DNA from: Plantimonas leprariae
GTDB taxonomy: Bacteria; Pseudomonadota; Alphaproteobacteria; Rhizobiales; Rhizobiaceae
Assembly: GCF_008802405.1 (NCBI RefSeq)
Contig: NZ_VZDO01000016.1
Coordinates: 54,768-118,767 of the forward strand
Direction: 5' to 3'
DNA: 64,000 nucleotides
Position 1 is the first letter of the stretch, and each line of letters opens with the position of its first letter. The position numbers and the translations under genes were made by a program. The notes beneath the pieces are model-generated. The model was not told the DNA's origin. It saw only the letters and a program-made list of their open reading frames with translations, and searched no databases. Positions 26,168-35,244 of the stretch are shown one piece after another.

Positions 26168-28399
26168 ATGAAGTTCGCAACCGCTGCCGGCCGGAATCCG
26201 GTCGACCGGCTCAGAGTGGTCGGGAAGCCACTCGCGCGCATCGACGGGCCGCTGAAGGTCAGCGGAACCGCTCCATATGCCTATGAACGACACGATGTCG
26301 TTCCGAACCAGGTCTACGGCTACGTCCTGGGCGCTACGATCGCCAAGGGCCGCATCAAGCGCATCGACACCATCGCGGCCAAATCCGCGCCCGGCGTCGT
26401 CGCTGTCATCACGACGTTGGAGTACGCGCCAGCCGCGATCCCCGACCGTCAGGCAGCGCATCTTTTCGGCGGCGGGGAGGTTGCGCATTACCATCAGGCG
26501 ATCGCCCTAGTCGTGGCGGAAACCTTCGAGACGGCACGCGCCGCCGCCCACCTCATCCGGGTCGAATACAAGGCGGCGCCCGGCAGATACGACCTCGCCG
26601 CCGAGGCGCCGGACGCGCCGCTGATCCCGGATCCCAACGAGGGGGAGGACGCGTCGCCGATCGCCCGGATCGGCGATTTCGATGCCGTTTACGCCGCCGC
26701 GCCGGTGAAGCTGGACGAGACCTATATGACCCCTGATCAATCCCACGCGATGATGGAGCCACACAGTTCCATCGCCGCCTGGAAGGACGGCAAGCTGACC
26801 GTCTGGACGTCGAGCCAGATGATCAACTGGGCCAAGGCGGGTCTCTCGAAGATCCTCGACCTTCCCGAGGAAGACGTGCGCGTGAACTCCTTGTTCATCG
26901 GTGGCGGTTTCGGCGGCAAGCTGTACCTGCGGGCCGACGCGCTGCTCGCGGCGCTCGGCGCTCGGGCGACCGGACGCCCTGTAAAGGTGACTTTAGCGCG
27001 GCCGCTGATCATCAACAACGGCACACATCGCGCTGCCACGATCCAGAGGGTGCGGCTCGGCGCATCCCGCGACGGCCGGCTGACAGCGATCGCTCACGAG
27101 AGCGTCAGCGGCAATCTCCCAGGCGGTCGGCCAGAAGCCGCCAGCTCGCAGAGCAGGCTGTTCTACGCTGCCGGAAGCCGCGAAGTCTCGATGAGGCTTG
27201 CGGCGCTGGATCTCCCGGAGGCGAACGACATGCGGGCGCCCGGCGAAGCACCCGGCCTGATGGCGCTCGAGATCGCGATGGACGAGATGGCGGAGAAGCT
27301 CGGCCTTGATCCGGTCGAGTTCCGCATTCTGAACGACACGCAGGTCGACCCTGCAGACCCGGAGCGGCGTTTCTCGGAGCGGCACCTCGTCGAGTGTCTG
27401 CGGACCGGCGTGGAGCGATTCGACTGGTCGCGCCGCAGCAGTTCGCCCGGGTCCGTGCGCGACGGCAAGTGGCTGAGCGGCATGGGAATGGCAGCAGGAT
27501 TTCGAGCTAACAAGCTAATGCCATCGAAGGCGCGTGTCCGGCTTGGGCGCGACGGCGTCGTCTCGGTCGAGACCGACATGACCGACATCGGCACCGGTTC
27601 CTACACGATCATCGCCCAGACCGTTGCCGAGATGATCGGGGTTGCGATCGCCTCGGTGCACGTGGCGCTCGGCGACTCAACCTACCCGCAATCGGCAGGT
27701 TCCGGCGGCCAGTGGGGAGCGAACAACGCAACCGCCGGCGTCTACGCGGCATGCATGAAGCTACGGAAGGCGGTATCAGCTCGACTTGGCTTCAACGCGG
27801 ATGACACCGAGTTCGTGGATGGAAACGTTGTGTCCGGCAACCGTTCCGTTCCCCTGATCGATGCGACGAAGGAAGGTCCGCTGACAGAAGAAGACGGCAT
27901 CGAATACGGAGATCTCGAGAAGAAATACGTGCAGGGAACCTTTGCGGCGCATTTCGCTGAAGCCGCCGTGAACGGCTTTACCGGAGAGGTACGCATCCGA
28001 CGGATGCTGGCTGTGATCGATTCCGGTCGTGTCCTCAATCCCATGACTGCGCGCAGCCAAGTGGTCGGCGCCATGACGATGGGCGTCGGCGCGGCCTTGA
28101 TGGAGATGCTCGCCGTCGACAAGCGATACGGGCGCTTCATCAATCACGACCTTGGATTCTACGAGGTGCCTGTGCATGCGGACATCCCACATCAAGAGGT
28201 GATCTTCCTCGACTATCCGGACGCCGAGTCCTCGCCGATGAAGGCGAAAGGCATCGGCGAGATCGGCCTCTGCGGCGCCGGTGCCGCGATCGCGAATGCG
28301 ATCTACAACGCCACCGGCGTGCGTGTGCGCGACTATCCTCTGACTCTCGACAAGTTCTTGGAACGCCTTCCTCAGCCCGAGGAAGCGCGCCGAGCCTAA
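26168..28399 (+). CDS. paoC: Aldehyde oxidoreductase, molybdenum cofactor subunit (PaoC/YagR type)
   Basis: This 743-residue molybdenum subunit of the xanthine oxidase family carries the substrate-site segments of the PaoC branch. These are PHSSIAAWKDGKLTVWTSSQ, FIGGGFGGKLYLRADALLAA, the MRAPGEAPGLMALEIAMDEM Moco loop, GSGGQWGANNATAGVY, and the catalytic base Glu in KGIGEIGLCGAGAAIANA near the C-terminus. It oxidises aldehydes to acids with molybdenum bound to a molybdopterin cytosine dinucleotide cofactor in known PaoC. No signal is present, as expected if carried out by paoA. The PaoD/XdhC-like maturation chaperone gene that normally completes the operon is not in this window. Confidence 0.92.
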   Translation: MKFATAAGRNPVDRLRVVGKPLARIDGPLKVSGTAPYAYERHDVVPNQVYGYVLGATIAKGRIKRIDTIAAKSAPGVVAVITTLEYAPAAIPDRQAAHLFGGGEVAHYHQAIALVVAETFETARAAAHLIRVEYKAAPGRYDLAAEAPDAPLIPDPNEGEDASPIARIGDFDAVYAAAPVKLDETYMTPDQSHAMMEPHSSIAAWKDGKLTVWTSSQMINWAKAGLSKILDLPEEDVRVNSLFIGGGFGGKLYLRADALLAALGARATGRPVKVTLARPLIINNGTHRAATIQRVRLGASRDGRLTAIAHESVSGNLPGGRPEAASSQSRLFYAAGSREVSMRLAALDLPEANDMRAPGEAPGLMALEIAMDEMAEKLGLDPVEFRILNDTQVDPADPERRFSERHLVECLRTGVERFDWSRRSSSPGSVRDGKWLSGMGMAAGFRANKLMPSKARVRLGRDGVVSVETDMTDIGTGSYTIIAQTVAEMIGVAIASVHVALGDSTYPQSAGSGGQWGANNATAGVYAACMKLRKAVSARLGFNADDTEFVDGNVVSGNRSVPLIDATKEGPLTEEDGIEYGDLEKKYVQGTFAAHFAEAAVNGFTGEVRIRRMLAVIDSGRVLNPMTARSQVVGAMTMGVGAALMEMLAVDKRYGRFINHDLGFYEVPVHADIPHQEVIFLDYPDAESSPMKAKGIGEIGLCGAGAAIANAIYNATGVRVRDYPLTLDKFLERLPQPEEARRA

Positions 28400-28514
28400 T
28401 CCGGTTTCCAACCTACAGCTACGGAGGATGCAGGAACTCCTCGGGCATCGTCGAACGACCCGCCGCGGCGGCGCCGGATCGAGTGACGACTTCAACAAGT
28501 ATCGGAGCAAAACC

Positions 28515-30161
28515 GTGAAAGCTGCTGATCTCTTCGTATGCGCGTTGCAGCATGAGGGCGTCGAGGTCGCGTTCGGCGTTCCCGGCGAGGAGAATATCGA
28601 CCTCATCGACGCCTTTCGACGCTCGACGATCAGGCTTGTGATCACGCGACACGAGCAGACCGCGGCCTTCATGGCCGCGACGTTTGGAAGGCTGACGGGA
28701 AGGGCCGGGGTTTGCTTCGCGACCCTTGGTCCCGGCGCGCTCAACCTGACCACTCCCGCAGCTTACGCGCTTCTCGGCGGCATGCCGCTCGTCATGGTGA
28801 CGGGGCAACGGAAGATCCTCAGTTCGCGGGAGGGGCATTTCCAGTCCGTGGACGTGATAGCGACGATGACGCCACTGACCAAGGCATCCCGCCGGATCAC
28901 GAACGGTGACGGGATTCCGTCTCTCGTGCGTGACGCATTCCGGGTCGCGGAGCGTGAACGGCCGGGACCCGTCCATTTGGAATTGCCGGAAGACGTCGCC
29001 GCCGAGACCGTTGACGCCCTCCCGCTTCTTGCCAGATCCGAAAGCGTCTCGCCGATTGCGGCGAGCGAGATGATCGATCAAGCCGCCGATCTGATAGTAA
29101 AGGCCGACGCCCCCCTCTTGATGGTCGGCGCGTCGGCAAGCCGTCCGGGGCTGTCGGAGGCGCTCTCGGACTTCGTCCGGCGGGTGCGGATACCCTTCTT
29201 CAACACGCAGATGGGCAAGGGAGCGGTGTCCTGCGCGTCTGACCTCTACATGGGCACGGCCGCGCTCACCGAGCGCGATTACGTGCACCGCGCCATCGAC
29301 GACGCCGATCTCATCGTCGCAATCGGTCACGACACGGTCGAGAAGCCGCCGTTCATCATGGACGCGAGGCGATCCAAGGTGCTTCACGTCGGCCACATCC
29401 CCGCCGCGGTGGAGGAAGTCTATTTTCCCGCGGCGGAACTGGTAGGGGACATCGGCCGAAACCTCAGGCTTCTCGCCGATCGCGTCGAGGGCAAGTTACC
29501 GAGGGCCGATGCACTCCTGCATCTTCGAGAGGACATACTGGCGCGCGTCGCGAACCGCGCCGACGAAAGTCGCTTCCCCCTCACCCCGCAGCGGATCGTC
29601 CACGACGTCCGCAAGGCGATGCCCAAGGACGGCATCGTGTGCCTCGACAATGGGATCTACAAGATCTGGTTCGCGCGCAACTACAGGACGGACGTAGCCA
29701 ACACGCTTCTCCTAGACAACGCGCTCGCGACGATGGGCGCAGGCCTGCCGTCGGCGATGGCGGCCGCGATGGTGCATCCGGAACGTCACGTCCTGGCGGT
29801 CTGCGGGGACGGCGGGTTCATGATGAACGCACAGGACTTGGAGACGGCAATTCGGCTCGGAATCAACCTCGTCGTCCTGATCATCCGGGACGACGGCTAC
29901 GGCATGATCCGCTGGAAGCAGGCGGTCGAGGGTCTGCCGGAGTTTGGCGCAACCTTCGGCAATCCGGACTTCGACCTTCTGGCCAAAGCGCACGGTGCCA
30001 GCGGCACGTCGGTCGTGGACGCGGACGGATTGGTGCCAGCTCTCGTGACGGCCTTCCAGTCGGGAGGCGTTCACGTCGTCACGGTTCCCGTCGACTACTC
30101 CGAGAACCTGACCGTCCTCGTGGACGAGCTCTGCAACGACAACGGCGTTCGATCGCGTTGA
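28515..30161 (+). CDS. alsS: Acetolactate synthase large-subunit-like ThDP enzyme (AlsS type)
   Basis: This 548-residue ThDP enzyme is read from GTG 28515 (MKAADLFVCALQHEGVEVAFG), the family start; the frame is open 29 codons further upstream without similarity. It has catalytic Glu47 (ITRHEQTAAFMA), the GGMPLVMVTGQRK segment, and the ThDP/Mg motif from CGDGGFMMNAQDLETAIRLG to DDGYGMIRWKQ, characteristic of catabolic (FAD-independent) acetolactate synthases. It would condense two pyruvates to acetolactate, leading to acetoin. No acetolactate decarboxylase or small regulatory subunit is adjacent. It follows paoC by 115 bases on the same strand, so a metabolic link to aldehyde oxidation is possible but unproven. 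Other ThDP decarboxylases cannot be excluded. Confidence 0.82.
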   Translation: MKAADLFVCALQHEGVEVAFGVPGEENIDLIDAFRRSTIRLVITRHEQTAAFMAATFGRLTGRAGVCFATLGPGALNLTTPAAYALLGGMPLVMVTGQRKILSSREGHFQSVDVIATMTPLTKASRRITNGDGIPSLVRDAFRVAERERPGPVHLELPEDVAAETVDALPLLARSESVSPIAASEMIDQAADLIVKADAPLLMVGASASRPGLSEALSDFVRRVRIPFFNTQMGKGAVSCASDLYMGTAALTERDYVHRAIDDADLIVAIGHDTVEKPPFIMDARRSKVLHVGHIPAAVEEVYFPAAELVGDIGRNLRLLADRVEGKLPRADALLHLREDILARVANRADESRFPLTPQRIVHDVRKAMPKDGIVCLDNGIYKIWFARNYRTDVANTLLLDNALATMGAGLPSAMAAAMVHPERHVLAVCGDGGFMMNAQDLETAIRLGINLVVLIIRDDGYGMIRWKQAVEGLPEFGATFGNPDFDLLAKAHGASGTSVVDADGLVPALVTAFQSGGVHVVTVPVDYSENLTVLVDELCNDNGVRSR

Positions 30162-30362
30162 CGGGACGGCATGGCGCGAAGCAGACCCACGCAGGCGTCC
30201 GCCGTCGCGATGGACGAGACCTCCCGGCTTCCGCCGGCAGCGAGGTCCGGTCTATGCTGCCGAACCGACGATCGTGCGGCTACATGCGATCGATGCCCGG
30301 CGGCGGAAGGCGCCGTTTAGAAGGAAACAGAGGAAGCAAGCCGACGCTGCGAGCGAAGAACC

Positions 30363-33230
30363 ATGTTTGACGAGCTTCCAGCGGATTGCACCTTCTCGTT
30401 CGGACCGTTCCGCCTGTTGCCCGGCAGGCAGCTGCTGCTCGAAGGCGATGAGGTGGTCAAGCTGGGCTCCCGCGCGCTCGCACTCCTGCAGGCGTTGGTC
30501 GAAAAGCCCGGGGAACTGGTCAGCAAGGACGACCTGATCGCGCGAATTTGGCCGAACACGTCCGTGGCTGAGAGCAACCTTAAGGTTCAGGTTGCGGCGC
30601 TCAGACGCGCGCTCGGCGAGGGAAAGGGAAGCGACCGCTACATCGCGACCGCCAATGGGCGCGGTTATCGCTTCGTCGGTCACGTCGGGCGTTCCGGCGC
30701 GGCCGCTGGACCGACCCGCACGGATGACGGCGGTGATAACTTAATTCCGAAGCGGTCCTACCCGATCGGGCGCGAGGACGTCATCGAGGCCATTCTGCGC
30801 GAGCTTCCCGTTCGCCGGCTCGTATCCATCGTCGGACCGGGAGGCATTGGCAAGACCACCGTCGCGCTCGCCGTCGCAAACGCTTCGGTCGGCGGGTATC
30901 GGAACGGGGTGTGGGTCGTGGAACTGGCCGCGTTGCGCGATCCGAACCTCGTAGCGGGCGCCATCGCCGCGGCGCTCGGGACCCGGACGATTGCGGAGGG
31001 CGGCGCGAAGGCTCTCGCTTCGGTTCTGCGGGACAGGGACATGTTGATCGTGCTCGATTGCTGCGAGCATGTCATCGATGCGGCCGCAGCGATCGCGGGG
31101 GACATCGTAAGGCTCGCGCCGGGCATCAACGTGATCGTCACGAGCCGCGAGCCCCTGCGCGCCGAGGGAGAGGCGGTGCAGCGGCTCGGCCCGCTTGATA
31201 CGCCCCCAGCGGAGTCGCCGCTGACCGCCGCCGAGGCCATGAGGTATTCCGCTGTACAGCTCTTCGTCGAAAGTGCCGTCGCCGCCCATCACGGCTTCGA
31301 GTTGACCGACATTCACGCTCCCGTCGTCGCCGAGATCTGCCGCCGCCTCGACGGGATCGCGCTAGCGATCGAATTGGCTGCGAGGCGAACCGACGCGATC
31401 GCACTTCCGGAACTTCTGTCGTTGCTGTCGGATCGCTTCGAGCTGCTGACGCAGGGTCGACGGACGGATCTACCGCACCATCGGACCTTGGCGGCAGCGA
31501 TCGACTGGAGCTACGACCTCCTCCCGGAGAACGAGCGCGTCGTCCTGCGCCGGCTCTCCGTCTTCGAAGGTGCATTTGCCCTTCGATCCGCCGTTGCGGT
31601 CGCCCACGGTGCGGGAGAGGCGCCGTCCGGCATCGCGGCCGTGATCGCCGATCTCGTTTCAAAGTCGCTCGTCTATGCCGAAAACGGCGCGCAAGGCGTC
31701 CAGTACCGCCTCTACGACTCGATGCGAGCCTATGCGCGCGAGAAGCTCGCGGCAAGCGGTGAGGTCGCAGATCTGGAGCGGCGGTACGCGGAACATCACC
31801 TGACGATGTTCCGCCGGGCAGAGGCCGAATGGGAAAGTCGACCGTCCGATGTGTGGCTATCCGAATACGGACGGTCCATCGACGATGTACGGTCCGCGCT
31901 GGCATGGGCCTTTACGACCGGGAACGATCCCGAACTCGGCGCAGCGCTCACGGCGGCGTCCGTTCCGCTTTGGTTGCGATTGTCTCTCGTCGACGAATGT
32001 CGTCGCCACGTGGAGCGGGCGCTCGACGCCTCCTGGGACCGGACGCATGATGACGGTCGCACGGAGATGAAACTGTCGGCAGCACTTGGAACCGCCTCGC
32101 TCCAGACAGGCGGCCCGACGTGCCGGGGGCAGGAGGCATGGGAGACGGCGGCAGAGATCGCGGAGCGCCTCGGAGATGCGAACGAGCTCATCAAGGCTCT
32201 TTGGGGATTGTGCGACTATCGCACGTGGCGCGGCGAGCATCGTGCGGCTTTGGGGTTCGCGCGACGCATCCGCGCCGTCGCGACGGCGATGGGCGATCGC
32301 GCCGCAATGGTCAATGTCGGGCGGCAGTTCGGTACCGCTCTCCGCTATCTGGGGGAGCTCGCCGAGGCCCGTCGGGAACTCGATGCCACGATCGCCTTAT
32401 ACAGTGTACCCACGCACGGCACGTACGCCGCCCGCTTCCAGCTGGATCCGCGGATCGCCGCACGGGGGACCCTGGCAAACTTGCTATGGTTGCAGGGTTG
32501 CCCGGATCGCGCCATCGCCCTCAGCCGCCAGGCGCTTTCTGACGCGAAGGCGGCGAACCATGCGCTCGCGCTCTGCAACGCCTTCGCCCACACGGCCATC
32601 CCGATCGCGCTCTACGTCGGCGATTGGCCGAAGGCCGAGACCTGGCTCGCAGAGTTCCTGGAACACACCGACAGGCATGCCATGCCGGTGTGGGATGCAG
32701 TCGGACGCAGTCTGAAGGGCATCCTGCTGATACAGCGATCGGACCCGGAGGGTATCGTCCTTCTCCGCTCGGCTCTCGACGACGTTGCAGCGTCAGGACT
32801 TCGCATGCGCTACCCTGCGTATCTCGGTGCCCTCGCGAGCGGTCTCTGCCACGCCGGACGAGATGCGGAAGCAGGCGCTGCGATCAACGAGGCGCTCGAT
32901 TGGGCGGACAGGAACGAGGAGTTCTGGTGCAAGGGCGAACTACTCCGCATCAAGGGCGAGATCAGCGGCAGATGCGAAGCCGATGCCGCTACCGGCGACG
33001 CGGAGAATTTGTATCGTAGCGCGATCGAGTGGTCGCGGCGAACGGGGGCCTTATCGTTCGCATCGCGGGCCGTGGCGAGCTTGGAATGGCTCCTCCATAA
33101 ACGTGAGCGAGACCAGGATGCCAATCGGCTCGCGGCCGCCGCTTCCGACATAGCGGCCGGAGACGGTATCGACGTTCAGGTTGAATTGACGCCTGACTGC
33201 GCAGCGCGAGTTCCAGCCGTACTGGCGTGA
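30363..33230 (+). CDS. Winged-helix/NB-ARC-like ATPase/TPR transcriptional regulator
   Basis: This 955-residue regulator has an OmpR-type winged helix (residues about 10 to 105: FGPFRLLPGRQLLLEGDEVV, KDDLIARIWPNTSVAESNLK, YIATANGRGYRFVG) and a STAND-class P-loop NTPase (Walker A GPGGIGKTT near residue 160; Walker B-like MLIVLDCCEHV; NVIVTSREPLRAEGE). A long C-terminal helical repeat region of TPR type follows. Such large regulators bind a ligand or protein through the repeats and use ATP-driven switching to activate transcription. It lies 201 bases downstream of the AlsS gene in the same direction; the aldehyde oxidase/AlsS cluster is the nearest candidate target. No kinase or receiver domain is present. 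Confidence 0.88.
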   Translation: MFDELPADCTFSFGPFRLLPGRQLLLEGDEVVKLGSRALALLQALVEKPGELVSKDDLIARIWPNTSVAESNLKVQVAALRRALGEGKGSDRYIATANGRGYRFVGHVGRSGAAAGPTRTDDGGDNLIPKRSYPIGREDVIEAILRELPVRRLVSIVGPGGIGKTTVALAVANASVGGYRNGVWVVELAALRDPNLVAGAIAAALGTRTIAEGGAKALASVLRDRDMLIVLDCCEHVIDAAAAIAGDIVRLAPGINVIVTSREPLRAEGEAVQRLGPLDTPPAESPLTAAEAMRYSAVQLFVESAVAAHHGFELTDIHAPVVAEICRRLDGIALAIELAARRTDAIALPELLSLLSDRFELLTQGRRTDLPHHRTLAAAIDWSYDLLPENERVVLRRLSVFEGAFALRSAVAVAHGAGEAPSGIAAVIADLVSKSLVYAENGAQGVQYRLYDSMRAYAREKLAASGEVADLERRYAEHHLTMFRRAEAEWESRPSDVWLSEYGRSIDDVRSALAWAFTTGNDPELGAALTAASVPLWLRLSLVDECRRHVERALDASWDRTHDDGRTEMKLSAALGTASLQTGGPTCRGQEAWETAAEIAERLGDANELIKALWGLCDYRTWRGEHRAALGFARRIRAVATAMGDRAAMVNVGRQFGTALRYLGELAEARRELDATIALYSVPTHGTYAARFQLDPRIAARGTLANLLWLQGCPDRAIALSRQALSDAKAANHALALCNAFAHTAIPIALYVGDWPKAETWLAEFLEHTDRHAMPVWDAVGRSLKGILLIQRSDPEGIVLLRSALDDVAASGLRMRYPAYLGALASGLCHAGRDAEAGAAINEALDWADRNEEFWCKGELLRIKGEISGRCEADAATGDAENLYRSAIEWSRRTGALSFASRAVASLEWLLHKRERDQDANRLAAAASDIAAGDGIDVQVELTPDCAARVPAVLA

Positions 33231-33342
33231 CATCGGCTTATGGACGCGTTGCCTCTATGGCCCTTCGCGGGCAGCCCAGTTACGGATGAGCTTAGTCGCG
33301 CGAGGGTCAGCGAATGTCTGACCAGACTTCGATGCCGCAGGT

Positions 33343-34134
33343 TCAGCTCTGCCTTCGGCTACCGTCGGTAAAGGTGCATGCCGCCGCATTGGCAACGCGG
33401 GTATCACGGCCCGTAGGCAGGTCGCCGGCGCCCGGCCAGACATAGAGCGCAACCACTCCAACGTAGGATACGATGCTGATCCACGGCAGTACAAGTGCAA
33501 TGAGGAGCGCGAACAGGTAGATCGATGGGCCTATCAGGAAACGGCGTCGTATCGCGCGATAGAGATCACGGTTCAATCGATCGTTGATAAGTCCCTTTCC
33601 ATGGGCCCACCACAAGCTGAAATTGAAGAGTACGGCCATGCCGAAGGCGTTCGCCGCGTATATGACCGTCGCAAGCTTGAGGTTCAACGTGTCTGGAAGC
33701 TTCAGGCTCTCAGCTAACAGTCTCGCGCAAAAAGGTATCAATGCTATCGACATCAGCAGTACCAAGTTGAGCACGAGCAGGGTCTGATCGACCTTCTCGA
33801 CGTAGCGCCACATGTTGTGGTGGGTGATCCAGATCTGGCCGACAACGAGGAAGGTCAACGCGAAGGCGAGGAAGGAAGGCCATTGGCCGAGCAACGCTGC
33901 GGGGAGTCCGACCCTCTCAACGCTATCCGCGTCGACTTCCAGCAGCCGAAGCGAGAGCACCGTCAGCATAATCGCGATCACCGCGTCGCTGAACGCTTCA
34001 AGTCGATCGGAACCACGTTGCCTCTCGTGCGCAACCGACCAGCGAGAGCGCTCGTCGAATCCGTCTGGCGGCGCTGACGCAGGCAGACAGGGCGCCGGCG
34101 CGGTGTTTGGACCTCCTGATACGATCCCTGTCAC
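33343..34134 (-). CDS. TMEM175/DUF1211 family membrane protein
   Basis: This 263-residue protein has a polar N-terminus of about 40 residues and five to six membrane segments. The hallmark RLEAFSDAVIAIMLTVLSLR, with the FSD motif, lies at the start of the first helix. The following segments (WPSFLAFALTFLVVGQIWIT, HHNMWRYVEKVD, LLVLNLVLLMSIALIPF) match bacterial TMEM175 homologs, which form potassium-selective channels from tetramers of such six-helix units. The 35-residue tail after the last helix is low-similarity. It is a single gene transcribed toward the regulator; a potassium channel role is by family, not shown here. Confidence 0.85.
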   Translation of the reverse strand: MTGIVSGGPNTAPAPCLPASAPPDGFDERSRWSVAHERQRGSDRLEAFSDAVIAIMLTVLSLRLLEVDADSVERVGLPAALLGQWPSFLAFALTFLVVGQIWITHHNMWRYVEKVDQTLLVLNLVLLMSIALIPFCARLLAESLKLPDTLNLKLATVIYAANAFGMAVLFNFSLWWAHGKGLINDRLNRDLYRAIRRRFLIGPSIYLFALLIALVLPWISIVSYVGVVALYVWPGAGDLPTGRDTRVANAAACTFTDGSRRQS

Positions 34135-34350
34135 GCTGCCTCCTCGATCTTGCAGATGACATCAATGATGCCGGAGGATCATGGGTCAGTCATCTCGAAA
34201 GCATCTCCGCGCATCTTTACTAAGATATACTGGGACGAACGCATTTAAGCCGGTTAAAAAATATTAAATTTGGTTGCAACGAGGAGATCCACTCGCGTCT
34301 CCGGCCGCTGTGGCTTAATTCGAGACCGAAAGTTCCTAGAAGGTGCACGA

Positions 34351-35244
34351 GTGGCTGAAGCGAATTTGTTCCATGGGGAGTACTACGTCGCGTTGGATGA
34401 CGTGGAACTGAGCTACACTGTATCCGGGTCCGGGCCGCCGTTGTTCGCTGTATCTGCCGGATGGGGGCCAGGATCCAGCTATCTCACGCGTGGACTGGCA
34501 CCGCTCACGCTCGACTTCACGCTCGTCTCCATCGCTACGCGTGGCAGTGGGAAGTCGTCGCGTCCGCGTGACGAAACGGCAATGGGAAGTGCGGACATGG
34601 CTCGCGACGTCGAGGGGCTTCGCCAACATCTCGGCTTGCCTTTCATCGACCTCCTCGGCCACTCCAACGGCGGCGCCATCGCAATCAGTTTCGCGGAGCA
34701 GTTCCCGAAGTCGTGCCGACGGCTTGTGCTCGTCGACAGCCAGCTGCTCGGCTTCGACGGCTCGGACGCGACGCATGCGATCTTGGCGAAGCGCCATGAC
34801 GACCCTCGCTATAGCGAAGCGGTCTCCAACTTCCGGAGTGCAACGACCGCCTTCGACGACGTGAGCTTCACCAACTGGCTTATTTCGTTCTTCCCGCTCT
34901 ACTTCTACGATCCGGAAGCAAACGCGCAAAAGATGGCCGATACGCTTGATCTCCCAATCAGAGCTTGGTGCGCAGAGAAACAATGGGCGATAGATCGCCG
35001 CCCTTCGGCAGCGCAAGTCGATCAGCTTTCGCTGATCACCGCCAAAACGCTGATTGTAGTCGGTGAAGATGACTTCATTACACCTGTCCCCGTGTCCGAG
35101 CGGATTCGCGACTGCATTCGAAACTCTCGCTTGAAGGTCTTGTCCGCGTGCGGTCATGTACCCTGGATCGAACAGCCGACTCTGTTCTTCAAAGAGGTTT
35201 CCTCCTTCTTGAAGGTACCCTTGGAGGACGAGAAAGACCGGTAG
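34351..35244 (+). CDS. Alpha/beta hydrolase
   Basis: This 297-residue protein starts at GTG 34351 (MAEANLFHGEYYVALDDVEL); the frame is open back to 34270, but that extension has no similarity and lies in A/T-rich DNA. The alpha/beta hydrolase fold is clear: oxyanion region PPLFAVSAGWGPGSSY, nucleophile elbow GHSNGG with Ser, acid Asp in VVGEDDFITP, and His in ACGHVPWIEQP. Members hydrolyse peptides such as proline iminopeptidase substrates, esters or lactones; the sequence does not settle which. It is cytoplasmic with no signal, and no operon partners are adjacent. Confidence 0.88.
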   Translation: MAEANLFHGEYYVALDDVELSYTVSGSGPPLFAVSAGWGPGSSYLTRGLAPLTLDFTLVSIATRGSGKSSRPRDETAMGSADMARDVEGLRQHLGLPFIDLLGHSNGGAIAISFAEQFPKSCRRLVLVDSQLLGFDGSDATHAILAKRHDDPRYSEAVSNFRSATTAFDDVSFTNWLISFFPLYFYDPEANAQKMADTLDLPIRAWCAEKQWAIDRRPSAAQVDQLSLITAKTLIVVGEDDFITPVPVSERIRDCIRNSRLKVLSACGHVPWIEQPTLFFKEVSSFLKVPLEDEKDR

